This document shows positions 51,337 through 59,896 of a DNA stretch of 64,000 nt, piece after piece. Every line of letters begins with the position of its first letter. Position 1 is the stretch's first letter. The stretch spans positions 732,001 through 796,000 of the forward strand of contig NZ_CP090003.1 of NCBI RefSeq assembly GCF_021390195.1, written 5' to 3'. This DNA is from Flagellimonas sp. CMM7 (GTDB lineage: Bacteria; Bacteroidota; Bacteroidia; Flavobacteriales; Flavobacteriaceae). The notes beneath the pieces are model-generated. The model was not told where the DNA came from and made no database searches. It saw only the letters and a program-made list of their open reading frames with translations. Made by a program: the position numbers and the translations under genes.

Positions 51337-51408
51337 GAATGGTCCGTCCTTAGATTCAGTAAGACTGAAAAATACTTCTTAACTTGTCCCATAAATCAAA
51401 TCCATTCT

Positions 51409-52143
51409 ATGAAAAGAAGGACTTTCATCAAAAAAACAGCGGTTTCAGGTCTTGCCTGTACTTTTCCACCGGTTTTAACTCTTAATTCCGACCCAGACTA
51501 TTCTATTCTTGAACTTATGGGCAAAGCTGAAATAGCGCTTTATGGAGAGGGCATTAATTTAAGGGAAGAGGCATATGAGGCTTTTGTGAAAATGAAAAAA
51601 GCCGCATATTCAGATGGCTTTGATATTAAAATGGTATCAAGTTTTAGGGATTTTTACAGACAGGAGGGTATTTGGGAACGAAAGTACTTGCGTTACACGG
51701 AAGATGATGAAATGCAACCTTTGGAAGCCATTGATAAAATTATAGAATACTCAACAATCCCCGGTACCAGTAGACATCATTGGGGAACCGATATTGATAT
51801 TATTGATGGATACCCTAAAGTTACGGGAGATGTTCTGGTTCCTGAAAAATTTGAAGAAGGAGGTCCGTTTATGAAGTTTAAGGCATGGCTTGATGAAAAC
51901 TCGGAAAGTTTTGGATTTTATTTGGTATATACTGACGAACCTAAAAGAAGAGGTTTCAAATACGAGCCTTGGCATTACAGCTATGCCCCCATATCAATCC
52001 CTATGTTGACTGCCTTCAGAAAAAAGAATATTCTTAGGCTACTTCAAAATGAAGATTTTGTGGGCTGCGAACATTTTACAACAGGATTTCTAAAGACTTA
52101 CATTCAAAATAATATTTTAGATATCAATCAAAACCTGTTATAA
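51409..52143 (+). CDS. M15-family (VanY-like) D-Ala-D-Ala carboxypeptidase with twin-arginine-like leader
   Basis: 244 residues. The leader KRRTFIKKTAVSGLACTFPP carries the RR-x-F-[IL]-K twin-arginine consensus. The catalytic motif is SRHHWGTDIDI (residues 121-131, with ligands H123 and D130) and the second site is EPWHY (E185 and H188), as in VanY/DacC-type M15B peptidases. It trims or remodels peptidoglycan in the periplasm. A TatA/B-type gene is present in this window at 33750-34028. The gene follows the fibre unit after 72 bases and is probably separate. ATG 51409 is supported by the leader. Confidence 0.88.
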   Translation: MKRRTFIKKTAVSGLACTFPPVLTLNSDPDYSILELMGKAEIALYGEGINLREEAYEAFVKMKKAAYSDGFDIKMVSSFRDFYRQEGIWERKYLRYTEDDEMQPLEAIDKIIEYSTIPGTSRHHWGTDIDIIDGYPKVTGDVLVPEKFEEGGPFMKFKAWLDENSESFGFYLVYTDEPKRRGFKYEPWHYSYAPISIPMLTAFRKKNILRLLQNEDFVGCEHFTTGFLKTYIQNNILDINQNLL

Positions 52144-52182
52144 GCCTTTTTTGTATCTTGAATCTCTAAGAACACTATTACC

Positions 52183-52947
52183 ATGAGAAGAGGAAGTTGG
52201 AAAATTCGTATCCTTATCGGCTTAGCTATCGTAGCTTTTGCGTTTATCCAACGCTGCAGCAACAAAGAAGAAAATCCATATACGGGAAGAGTTCAAAATA
52301 TAAACATGTCGGCCGATCAAGAGATTGCTATTGGTTTGCAAAGCGCTCCAGAAATGGCGCAGCAACATGGTGGGTTGTATCCAGATGAAAGAATGCAGGC
52401 TTTGGTAGATGCTGTTGGCAATAAGCTCATTCAAAATAGTATCGCAAGAGAAACACCCTACAAATATGATTTTCATTTATTGGCTGATGATAGGGCCATA
52501 AATGCATTTGCATTGCCAGGCGGTCAGTGTTTTATTACCTATGCCCTATTCTCTCAACTTACAGAAGCACAATTGGCCGGAGTACTTGGTCATGAAATTG
52601 GCCACGTAATTGGCAGACACTCGGCTGAACGCATTGCCGAAAGTAGTTTTTGGCAAACTTTGGCAACCGGTGCATCAGTTGGTGGTGATATGGGAAGTTT
52701 GGTAAGCGGTATTGGCCAGAACACATTATTGAAAAATGGTAGAGGTGATGAACTGGAAAGTGATGAATTGGGTGTGTTGTTCATGATCCAGGCTGGATAT
52801 GATCCATATGAGATGATTAAGGTCATGGAAATTTTAAAATCTGCTGCTGGCCCCAATAGAGTTCCGGAATTTCAAAGTACCCATCCTGATCCAGAAAACA
52901 GGATTGAAAAAATTAAGGAAGCCATTGAAAAATATTCCGGTCGATAG
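52183..52947 (+). CDS. M48-family metalloprotease
   Basis: 254 residues. An N-terminal hydrophobic segment (RILIGLAIVAFAFI) anchors or exports the protein. The zinc motif HEIGH is at residues 137-141 (GHEIGHVIGRHSAERIAE) and the third-ligand region is ELESD (190-194), as in LoiP/BepA-like periplasmic M48 proteases. The IQRCS near residue 25 is not a good lipobox, so the anchor type is unsure. Such proteases take part in quality control of outer-membrane proteins. A TGTATCTTGA segment near 52153 may be a degenerate promoter box. Confidence 0.9.
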   Translation: MRRGSWKIRILIGLAIVAFAFIQRCSNKEENPYTGRVQNINMSADQEIAIGLQSAPEMAQQHGGLYPDERMQALVDAVGNKLIQNSIARETPYKYDFHLLADDRAINAFALPGGQCFITYALFSQLTEAQLAGVLGHEIGHVIGRHSAERIAESSFWQTLATGASVGGDMGSLVSGIGQNTLLKNGRGDELESDELGVLFMIQAGYDPYEMIKVMEILKSAAGPNRVPEFQSTHPDPENRIEKIKEAIEKYSGR

Positions 52948-52993
52948 AATCGGTATGTTCATCGATTAAAACTTTCTATTCGCCAGTTTTGAC

Positions 52994-53001
52994 TACCTTT
53001 G
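52994..53001 (+). promoter_or_regulatory. Bacteroidota -7 promoter box (TACCTTTG)
   Basis: Exact TAnnTTTG, 63 bases before the ATG at 53065, preceded by GCCAGTTTTGAC. This is almost the same arrangement as in the lipA promoter (GCCAGTTTTGTACCTTTG). Confidence 0.5.
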
Positions 53002-53064
53002 ATTGACCCCAAATCATAAATACCTATCTATAACCTCCTTTGTGCTATCTAACGAGAAGAACAC

Positions 53065-53232
53065 ATGGGAACACTATTACATTTCAAAAGTCTTTACACG
53101 GAAGCGTTTGATGACTGCAGACCTAGCTTTATTGTCCTTTTGCTAAAAGGATATGCTATATTTTGTGCCATACTGTTATTTATGGCACTATACGCATTTT
53201 TATATCGAGCTTTTACAGGGTTTGATTTTTAA
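53065..53232 (+). CDS. Small membrane protein (DUF6747-like)
   Basis: 55 residues. The first half (GTLLHFKSLYTEAFDDCRP) is amphipathic, the second half is one membrane helix (YAIFCAILLFMALYAFLYRA) ending in FTGFDF. Short proteins with this start and ending occur in flavobacteria and I believe they are classed as DUF6747, but I could not confirm it. A -7 box lies 63 bases upstream, and a strong terminator lies just after. This gene is short enough to be missed by automatic length cut-offs. Confidence 0.68.
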   Translation: MGTLLHFKSLYTEAFDDCRPSFIVLLLKGYAIFCAILLFMALYAFLYRAFTGFDF

Positions 53233-53285
53233 AAAACGAGAATCGTTTACTCTTTTACATGAACACTATTAAAGTAGATGAATAA

Positions 53286-53312
53286 AAAAGCCCATCCTTT
53301 GGATGGGCTTTT
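53286..53312. terminator. Bidirectional terminator after the 55-residue gene
   Basis: AAAAGCCCATCC (53286-53297), loop TTT and GGATGGGCTTTT form a perfect hairpin with T-tracts on both strands. It serves the small plus-strand gene and the converging ankyrin gene. Confidence 0.92.
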
Positions 53313-53336
53313 TGCTGAATGAATAAACTCCTCAAT

Positions 53337-53729
53337 TTATTTCTTCATAGCCAATTTAAGTATTTCCATTGCTTCTACAGCATTTGATAGTTCCGCATAT
53401 TTTTTCGCAGTATACCCTTTGTCACATCGCTTTTTCACGTTTGCTCCATTAGCAATAAGCAGCTCCAAAATTTCTGTTTGATTATAACGAGCTGCAAAAT
53501 GGATTGGAGCCATTCCCAGTGATTTTTGATTTACATCCTCTCCCAATTCGATAAGCTTTTTTACTGTTTCAAAATCTCCTTTCACAATTGCTTTGCAAAA
53601 CGAATTAATCTCAACAGAAACCTCTGTCAAATTTAAATCAACTTCAAAAGTTGATGTTGTTTCATTGGCGCATACGCCTGTAACCGTCAGCATACATGCT
53701 GCCGCTACTGTTAGGATTGTTTTTTTCAT
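53337..53729 (-). CDS. Ankyrin-repeat exported protein
   Basis: 130 residues. A signal peptide (MKKTILTVAAACMLTVTGVCA) is followed by about two and a half ankyrin repeats: GDFETVKKLIELGEDVN, APIHFAARYNQTEILELLIA and GYTAKKYAELSNAVEAMEIL. Ankyrin repeats bind other proteins, but the partner is unknown. It stands alone on the minus strand, converging on the small membrane-protein gene through a shared terminator. Such short periplasmic ankyrin proteins are common in flavobacteria, with no settled role. Confidence 0.85.
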   Translation of the reverse strand: MKKTILTVAAACMLTVTGVCANETTSTFEVDLNLTEVSVEINSFCKAIVKGDFETVKKLIELGEDVNQKSLGMAPIHFAARYNQTEILELLIANGANVKKRCDKGYTAKKYAELSNAVEAMEILKLAMKK

Positions 53730-53911
53730 GATGAATAATTTTTGATTATAGATTTAACTCATATAAAAATAGACTCCGTCAATCCTCAAATGTTACAGCA
53801 TTAACACTTAAATAACTAAACTTTAACAACACCGTTTTTTTTAACATAAATTATTAACAAATCCGCATGTAGAAAAGCCCAAAAAGACTAGGGCATCCAG
53901 CTAAATCATTA

Positions 53912-53919
53912 TATTTTTG
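53912..53919 (+). promoter_or_regulatory. Bacteroidota -7 promoter box (TATTTTTG) before gpmI
   Basis: Exact TAnnTTTG, 17 bases before the gpmI ATG at 53937, implying a leader of about ten bases. No -33 element was identified. Confidence 0.5.
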
Positions 53920-53936
53920 AAGCTCAATACAACATC

Positions 53937-55454
53937 ATGAACAAGAAGACAATCCTAATGATATTGGATGGGTGGGGTAAATCTCCCGACCCAAAAATTT
54001 CGGCCATAGCTCAAGCAAATACTCCATTTGTAGATTCTTTATATTCCAAATACCCAGATGCAAACCTGCTTACAGACGGAATGAATGTAGGCCTTCCAGA
54101 AGGTCAGATGGGTAATAGCGAAGTAGGTCACATGAATTTGGGAGCAGGTAGGATAGTCTATCAAGATCTGGCAAAAATCAATAAAGCCGTAAAAGAGAAT
54201 ACCCTTAAACAAGAGGTGGTTTTAATGGAAGCTTTCAATTATGCCAAGTCTAACAACAAACCTGTACATTTTTTAGGTTTGGTAAGTGATGGTGGGGTAC
54301 ATAGTCATATAGACCACCTAAAGGCTTTAATAAAAGCATGTGATGAAAGTGGGGTGCAAAAATCCTTTGTTCATGCATTTACAGACGGCAGGGATGTAGA
54401 TCCAAAAAGTGGGAAAGAATTTTTGCAGGATGTGACGGACTATTGCTCAGATAAAAATGCCAAACTTGCAACCGTTATAGGAAGGTATTATGCCATGGAC
54501 CGAGATAAAAGATGGGAACGAGTTAAATTGGCCTATGATGTATTGGTTAATAATGAAGGAGAAAAGGTTCAGGATGTTTCTAAGGCCATTCAAAAAAGTT
54601 ATGATGAAGGTATTACCGATGAATTCATTAAGCCATTGGTCTTAACCGATACGTTATCTAAACCTTTAACAAAAATTGAGAATGGAGATGTTATCATTTT
54701 CTTCAATTTTAGAACGGATAGAGGAAGGGAACTCACCCAAGCACTAAATCAGCAAGATTTTCATGAACAAAATATGCATAAGTTGGACTTGTACTACGTT
54801 ACCATGACCAATTATGATGATTCGTTCAAAGATGTTAAAGTTGTATATGATAAAGAAAATCTGAAAGATACGCTAGGAGAAGTTCTAGCCAGAAACGGAA
54901 AAAAACAAATACGCATTGCAGAAACAGAGAAGTACCCTCATGTAACCTTCTTCTTCAATGGAGGTAGAGAAGAACCTTTTGATGGAGAAAAGAGAATTCT
55001 ATGTCCTTCACCTAAAGTGGCTACCTACGATTTGAAGCCAGAAATGAGTGCTTATGAAATTAGGGACGCCATTATACCAGAATTGAAAAAAGGAGAGGCT
55101 AGTTTTGTATGCCTCAACTTTGCCAACCCAGATATGGTGGGGCATACGGGGATTATGGAAGCTGCAATTAAAGCCTGTGAAACCGTTGATGAATGCGCCA
55201 AAGATGTCATTGCAGCTGGTTTAGAAAATGGTTATTCAACTATTGTGATTGCCGATCATGGAAACTGCGACACTATGGTAAACCCAGATGGAAGTCCCAA
55301 TACAGCCCATACAACAAATCCTGTTCCGCTTATACTAGTGGACAATGATATTAAAGAAATAAAAGATGGTGTATTAGGTGATATAGCTCCAACTATTTTA
55401 AAATTAATTGGAGTTGAAAAACCTTCACTAATGACTCAAGAGTCATTGATATAG
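53937..55454 (+). CDS. gpmI: 2,3-bisphosphoglycerate-independent phosphoglycerate mutase
   Basis: 505 residues, full length. The metal-binding and catalytic segments are present: MILDGWGKS near the N-terminus, GNSEVGHMNLGAGRIVYQD with the phospho-acceptor serine, DGGVHSHIDH, FTDGRDVDP, FNFRTDRGRE and ADHGNCDTM. It interconverts 3- and 2-phosphoglycerate using two metal ions and a phosphoserine intermediate, in the same pathway as gap at 6012-7022. It has its own promoter box and is followed by map after 61 bases. Confidence 0.97.
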   Translation: MNKKTILMILDGWGKSPDPKISAIAQANTPFVDSLYSKYPDANLLTDGMNVGLPEGQMGNSEVGHMNLGAGRIVYQDLAKINKAVKENTLKQEVVLMEAFNYAKSNNKPVHFLGLVSDGGVHSHIDHLKALIKACDESGVQKSFVHAFTDGRDVDPKSGKEFLQDVTDYCSDKNAKLATVIGRYYAMDRDKRWERVKLAYDVLVNNEGEKVQDVSKAIQKSYDEGITDEFIKPLVLTDTLSKPLTKIENGDVIIFFNFRTDRGRELTQALNQQDFHEQNMHKLDLYYVTMTNYDDSFKDVKVVYDKENLKDTLGEVLARNGKKQIRIAETEKYPHVTFFFNGGREEPFDGEKRILCPSPKVATYDLKPEMSAYEIRDAIIPELKKGEASFVCLNFANPDMVGHTGIMEAAIKACETVDECAKDVIAAGLENGYSTIVIADHGNCDTMVNPDGSPNTAHTTNPVPLILVDNDIKEIKDGVLGDIAPTILKLIGVEKPSLMTQESLI

Positions 55455-55502
55455 GGAAAATTGTCTTGTTTCTTATCAAACCGTAATTAATTGATTTCCT
55501 CT

Positions 55503-55510
55503 TATCTTTG
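55503..55510 (+). promoter_or_regulatory. Bacteroidota -7 promoter box (TATCTTTG) directly before map
   Basis: Exact TAnnTTTG only 5 bases before the map ATG at 55516. Transcription normally starts about 5-7 bases after this box, which would make the map mRNA leaderless or nearly so. Confidence 0.55.
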
Positions 55511-55515
55511 CCCCC

Positions 55516-56334
55516 ATGATAAAGATTAAGACTGCAGAGGAGATTGAACTAATGCGAGAAAGTGCATTGGTGGTTTCCAGAACTTTAGGGATGTTGGCCT
55601 CTGAGATTAAACCTGGGGCAAATCCATTACACCTGGACAAGCTGGCTGAAGATTTTATTCGAGAGCAAGGAGCGGAGCCTGGTTTTTTGGGTATGTATGA
55701 CTTTCCAAATACTTTGAATTGGAGTCCAAATGCACAAGTTGTGCATGGTATTCCAAATAATGAATTGCTCAAAGATGGAGACGTGGTGTCTGTAGACTGC
55801 GGAGCATTCAAAAATGGGTTTTATGGTGATCATGCATATACTTTTGAAGTTGGCGAAGTAGCGGAAGACACCAAAAAATTACTCAGAATCACAAAGGAAT
55901 CCTTATATATGGGAATCCGCGAATTTAAGCTTGGAAATCGTGTTGGAGATGTTGGTTTTGCCATTCAAAATTATTGTGAGAACCATGGTTATGGTATCGT
56001 AAGAGAATTGGTAGGTCATGGATTGGGCACTGAACTTCATGAAGACCCCCAAATGCCCAACTATGGCAAACGCGGCCGTGGAAAAAAGTTTGTAGATGGA
56101 ATGGTGGTAGCCATTGAGCCTATGGTAAATATGGGAACCAGAAGAATAAAACAGCTTAAAGATGGGTGGACCATTTTGACAGCTGATGGGAAACCCAGTG
56201 CTCATTTTGAACATGATGTAGCCCTTGTGGGTGGAAAACCCGAACTGCTTTCCACTTTCCAATATATTTATGATGCCCTTGGTATTGTAAACAACGAAGA
56301 AGCAGAGTTTAGAAGTAAAAAATTACAACTTTAG
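55516..56334 (+). CDS. map: Type I methionine aminopeptidase
   Basis: 272 residues. The five metal ligands of the family are present: two aspartates in VDCGAFKNGFYGDHAYTF, the histidine in GHGLGTELHEDP, the glutamate in AIEPMVNMG and the last glutamate in HFEHDVAL. It removes the initiator methionine from new proteins and is normally essential. The ATG is only 5 bases after a -7 promoter box, so translation may start at the 5' end of the message. A methyltransferase gene follows 35 bases downstream, perhaps in the same transcript. Confidence 0.96.
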   Translation: MIKIKTAEEIELMRESALVVSRTLGMLASEIKPGANPLHLDKLAEDFIREQGAEPGFLGMYDFPNTLNWSPNAQVVHGIPNNELLKDGDVVSVDCGAFKNGFYGDHAYTFEVGEVAEDTKKLLRITKESLYMGIREFKLGNRVGDVGFAIQNYCENHGYGIVRELVGHGLGTELHEDPQMPNYGKRGRGKKFVDGMVVAIEPMVNMGTRRIKQLKDGWTILTADGKPSAHFEHDVALVGGKPELLSTFQYIYDALGIVNNEEAEFRSKKLQL

Positions 56335-56369
56335 ACCACACCATCTTGCTTTTGCTAGGATAAAACCAA

Positions 56370-57134
56370 ATGAAACGGCTCTTTAAATTTTTCTTGAACC
56401 TTATCCCAAGACCATTACTTATAAAACTAAGTTATTGGGTAAGACCATTAATAGCCTTTTCTCTAAAAGGGAATAATTACACTGATCCTATTGACGGAAA
56501 AAGTTTTAGAGCATTTCTACCTTATGGCTATGAAAATCCCAGGGAAAATGTGCTCTCCCCCTCTACCCTATCTTTAGAACGGCACAGATTGCTGTGGCTG
56601 TATTTAAAAAATGAAACTGACTTTTTTACCAAAGCAAATAAAGTGCTTCATTTTGCGCCGGAACAAGCTTTTCATAAAAGGTTTAAAAAACTAGGAAACA
56701 TTGACTATACTACCACTGATTTGAACTCTCCGTTAGCGGAAGTAAAAGCGGATATATGCAATCTTCCTTTTAACGATGATTCTTTTGATGTTATTCTTTG
56801 TAATCATGTTTTGGAACACATCCCAGATGATACCAAAGCGATGCAAGAGTTGTTTCGTATTCTGAAACCAGGAGGTTGGGGCATTTTTCAAATTCCGCAG
56901 GATTTAAAAAGAGAAGAAACATTTGAAGACGATTCCATAACTGATAGAAAGGAAAGAGCCAAGATTTTTGGTCAATATGACCATGTACGTATCTATGGCA
57001 GGGATTACTTTCACAAATTAAGAAGCATTGGCTTTAAAGTTGAAGAAGTGGATTACACTCAAAAATTACCTGAAGAAGAAGTCGAACAATATAGATTGGC
57101 AAAAGGCGAAATCATTCCCTTTGTCAGGAAATGA
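56370..57134 (+). CDS. Class I SAM-dependent methyltransferase
   Basis: 254 residues. An N-terminal basic helix (KFFLNLIPRPLLIKLSYWVR) may touch the membrane. The SAM fold is shown by KVLHFAPEQAFHKRF (motif I, with FAPE replacing the usual GxGxG), DYTTTDLN, ADICNLPFNDDSFDVILCNH and LEHIPDDTKAMQELFRIL, a Methyltransf_11-type arrangement. The substrate is unknown. It lies 35 bases after map and 3 bases before the converging apbE stop. The atypical motif I is also seen in related proteins, so it is probably functional. Confidence 0.85.
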   Translation: MKRLFKFFLNLIPRPLLIKLSYWVRPLIAFSLKGNNYTDPIDGKSFRAFLPYGYENPRENVLSPSTLSLERHRLLWLYLKNETDFFTKANKVLHFAPEQAFHKRFKKLGNIDYTTTDLNSPLAEVKADICNLPFNDDSFDVILCNHVLEHIPDDTKAMQELFRILKPGGWGIFQIPQDLKREETFEDDSITDRKERAKIFGQYDHVRIYGRDYFHKLRSIGFKVEEVDYTQKLPEEEVEQYRLAKGEIIPFVRK

Positions 57135-57137
57135 TTA

Positions 57138-58139
57138 TTACTTAATCAAGCTTTTAAATCCAGGGGTCATAAACTCAAGCGTTTCTCCACTTTCATCCAA
57201 GTAAATGATATAGGCTTCCAGATTGTTTTGATTAGTCAACAAGCTCTTGGAATCCTCCAAATCCATAGCCATAAAGGCTGTTGCGTAGGCATCCGCTTCG
57301 GCACAGGAACTTGCTACCACACTAGTTGCCAAAACCTTTGAGTTTTTAGTATATCCAGTTTTGGGATTGATGGTATGGACATACTTTTTTCCTGTTTCTG
57401 GGTCTATTCTAAACTTCCTATAATTTCCAGAAGATGCCATGGCCTTATCCTCTAGAACAATTATCTGTTTCAGCTGTCGTCCAACCTCAACTTGGGGGTC
57501 GTCTATCCCCACACTCCATTGTTTACCTGAAATCCTATTTTGGCCCTTGGTTATGACCTCACCGCCTAATTCAACCAAATAATTTTCAAGACCCTTAGCA
57601 TTCAATAAAGCCCCTAAACGGTCAATGGTGTATCCTTTGGCAACAGCATTAAAATCAAAACGTAATTCCGGGTGATTTTTGGTTATGGTACCATCATGAT
57701 TTAGTTTAACCTTGTCCCAACCAACATACTTCAATAAACTGTCAACTTTAAGGCTGTCCAGTTTTAGCTGTTCTCCTGGACCAAAACCCCAAGCATTTGC
57801 CAAGACACCAATAGTTGGGTCAAAATAGCCATTGGAGGCCTCATATACCATACTAGATGTCTTAAAAACCTCTTGGAACATATGATCCACCGTTATAGTT
57901 GAATCGCCATTATTAATTTTTGAAATGTCTGAAGTTGGGATATAAGTTGAAAGTGATTGATTGATCACCTGAAAAACAGAATCTATCTCTTGCCGATAGT
58001 TCTCTTCTTTGTCTGAAATATAGATAATGGAATAGGTAGTGCCCAATGCATTACCCGCAATTTGATTTTTTATCCATGTATTGGTGTTGCATCCAAAAAG
58101 CAATGTAAGTCCAAATGTAAAAAGTATTCGTTGTATCAT
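57138..58139 (-). CDS. apbE: FAD:protein FMN transferase ApbE (lipoprotein)
   Basis: 333 residues. A lipoprotein signal (FGLTLLFGCN, cysteine about residue 17) places it in the periplasm. Family landmarks are NAVAKGYTIDRLG, VELGGEVITKG, MASSGNYRKF, HTINPKTGYTK and ADAYATAFMAM, including the FAD- and Mg-binding residues. It transfers FMN from FAD to threonines of NqrB and NqrC, whose genes lie upstream in the same direction. The gene begins directly after the stop of the 121-residue NQR-associated gene with no gap. Confidence 0.95.
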   Translation of the reverse strand: MIQRILFTFGLTLLFGCNTNTWIKNQIAGNALGTTYSIIYISDKEENYRQEIDSVFQVINQSLSTYIPTSDISKINNGDSTITVDHMFQEVFKTSSMVYEASNGYFDPTIGVLANAWGFGPGEQLKLDSLKVDSLLKYVGWDKVKLNHDGTITKNHPELRFDFNAVAKGYTIDRLGALLNAKGLENYLVELGGEVITKGQNRISGKQWSVGIDDPQVEVGRQLKQIIVLEDKAMASSGNYRKFRIDPETGKKYVHTINPKTGYTKNSKVLATSVVASSCAEADAYATAFMAMDLEDSKSLLTNQNNLEAYIIYLDESGETLEFMTPGFKSLIK

Positions 58140-58505
58140 TTAAATCTCAATTAACCCTTGATAATCAACAATATAATCTTCATTTAAATATACTGGAAGT
58201 TCTTGGTCAGATGCGTTGGAAAGCCCAACTCCTGCAAAATAAGTCTTGGCTTCGAACTTATCCGCATGATTTTTAACCTTTCCCATCAATTCATTATCAA
58301 AAACTGTTGTGCTTTTCGGGTATTCAACATTCCGTACCACAATAAAATGTAGCATTTTATCTTTGAGGCAAACATACTGGGGGTTCTTTTTTGGTTTGCT
58401 GTTGATTCCCATAAATTCAAAACCATCCTCTTCCAATTGTTTTCCAACAATATTCATGGCTAAGTTATGAAGTTCTTGTTCCGTAAGTTGTCTTCGTTCT
58501 TCCAT
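58140..58505 (-). CDS. Small NQR-associated protein (often annotated as Na+-NQR subunit F-like)
   Basis: 121 residues, soluble, no iron-sulfur or flavin motif. The sequence (ELHNLAMNIVGKQLEEDGFEFMGINSKPKKNPQYVCLKDK) is one I recall from flavobacterial NQR operons, where it sits between nqrF and apbE and is labelled after nqrF without evidence of shared function. It may help assembly or flavin insertion. Its ATG directly follows the T-tract of a hairpin on the minus strand, so how it is translated and transcribed deserves attention. ATG 58505 is the first of two candidates; an in-frame ATG occurs at residue 17. Confidence 0.75.
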   Translation of the reverse strand: MEERRQLTEQELHNLAMNIVGKQLEEDGFEFMGINSKPKKNPQYVCLKDKMLHFIVVRNVEYPKSTTVFDNELMGKVKNHADKFEAKTYFAGVGLSNASDQELPVYLNEDYIVDYQGLIEI

Positions 58506-58533
58506 AAAAAAACCGACGCTGTCACATCGGTTT
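58506..58533 (-). terminator. Hairpin with U-tract between nqrF and the last two NQR-cluster genes
   Basis: AAACCGA (58510-58516) pairs with TCGGTTT (58527-58533) around a 10-base loop. Read on the minus strand it is followed by seven T directly in front of the ATG at 58505. It looks like an intrinsic terminator or attenuator that limits read-through from nqrF into the 121-residue gene and apbE. Confidence 0.72.
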
Positions 58534-58586
58534 GGTTTTATTATTGACCTCTTGACTGCTCTCGAGGTGATATGGTGCCTATTCTA

Positions 58587-59894
58587 CTATCCGCCAAAAT
58601 CATCGAATCTGATATTCTCATCTGGAATACCAAAATCTTCTCCCATTTTCTGAACTGCTTTGTTCATTAATGGAGGTCCACAGAAATATAGCTCAATATC
58701 TTCAGGAGCTTCATGATGATTTAAGTAATTATCTATAACACAGTTATGAATAAAACCTACAAAGCCATCTCCATCAGCATCAATATCTTCTTTCACTTTC
58801 CAATTATCCTCTTCCATAGGTTCTGAAAGCGCCATGTAGAATTTAAAGTTTGGAAAATCCTTTTCTAATTGTTTAAAGTGGTCAATGTAGAACAACTCTC
58901 GTTTTGAACGACCTCCGTACCAATAGGTAACTTTTCTATTTGTTTTTAAAGTCCTGAACAAGTGATACAAGTGTGAACGCATTGGAGCCATACCGGCACC
59001 ACCACCTACATACAACATCTCGGCTTCGGATTCATTGATAAAGAACTCCCCAAATGGACCTGAAATGGTAACAGGGTCACCTTCTTTTAATCCAAAAATA
59101 TAAGAGGAGGCAACACCAGGGTTTACATCCATCCATCCATTTTTGGAGCGATCCCATGGCGGGGTTGCAATACGTACGTTTAACATGATTTCACGACCTT
59201 CCGCAGGATATGAGGCCATGGAGTAAGCACGCTCCACCGTTTCTGGATTCTTCATGACAAGTGGCCATAAATTAAATTTATCCCATTCATTCTTGAACTT
59301 ATCTGGAGTTTCATGTTCTGCAGGGTGCGCTGTAATATCAATATCTGAATACTTTATCTCGCAAGGTGGTATTTCAATCTGAATATATCCACCTGCTTTG
59401 TAATTCATATCCTCAGGAATTTCAACAACAAATTCTTTGATAAACGAAGCAACATTATAGTTACGCACCACTTTACCCGCCCATTTTTTAATTCCAAAGA
59501 CTTCTTCTGGAATCGTAATGTCCATGTCCTGCTTTACCTTAACTTGACAAGCTAAACGCGCGCCATGTTGTAGCTCTTTTCTAGAAAAATGCGGTGTTTC
59601 AGTTGGTAATGCCTCACCGCCTCCGGAAAGCACATGGCATTCACACTGAATACAGGTTCCACCACCACCACATGCTGATGGCAAAAACACTTTTTGGTTT
59701 CCTAATGTAGAAAGTAAAGTACCACCAGAAGCCACTTCTATTTGCTTCTCTCCGTTAATGGTCAAGGTTACTGGCCCAGAAGGTGAAAGCTTTTCTTTGG
59801 TGAAAAGTAACAACGCTACCAAAAGCAATAATAAAACTAGAAATGCAACTACCGTAATTAAAATAGTACCACCTGTACTTGTAGCTAATATCAT
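58587..59894 (-). CDS. nqrF: Na+-translocating NADH:quinone reductase subunit F
   Basis: 435 residues. An N-terminal membrane helix ([20 protein letters not shown]) is followed by a 2Fe-2S ferredoxin domain with C75, C81, C84 and C116 ([13 protein letters not shown] and LACQVK). The FAD domain has RAYSMASYP and the NADH domain has [15 protein letters not shown] and [10 protein letters not shown]. It is the entry point where NADH delivers electrons to the sodium pump. It is the sixth gene of the nqrABCDEF run, 2 bases after nqrE. A hairpin lies 50 bases downstream. Confidence 0.97.
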   Translation of the reverse strand: MILATSTGGTILITVVAFLVLLLLLVALLLFTKEKLSPSGPVTLTINGEKQIEVASGGTLLSTLGNQKVFLPSACGGGGTCIQCECHVLSGGGEALPTETPHFSRKELQHGARLACQVKVKQDMDITIPEEVFGIKKWAGKVVRNYNVASFIKEFVVEIPEDMNYKAGGYIQIEIPPCEIKYSDIDITAHPAEHETPDKFKNEWDKFNLWPLVMKNPETVERAYSMASYPAEGREIMLNVRIATPPWDRSKNGWMDVNPGVASSYIFGLKEGDPVTISGPFGEFFINESEAEMLYVGGGAGMAPMRSHLYHLFRTLKTNRKVTYWYGGRSKRELFYIDHFKQLEKDFPNFKFYMALSEPMEEDNWKVKEDIDADGDGFVGFIHNCVIDNYLNHHEAPEDIELYFCGPPLMNKAVQKMGEDFGIPDENIRFDDFGG

Positions 59895-59896
59895 CT

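Noticed and set aside
38400..51400. Fibre locus as a prophage or tailocin
   Set aside because: Although some domains look like tail fibres, the proteins carry Sec signal peptides and T9SS sorting domains, and no capsid, terminase, sheath or tube genes are present.
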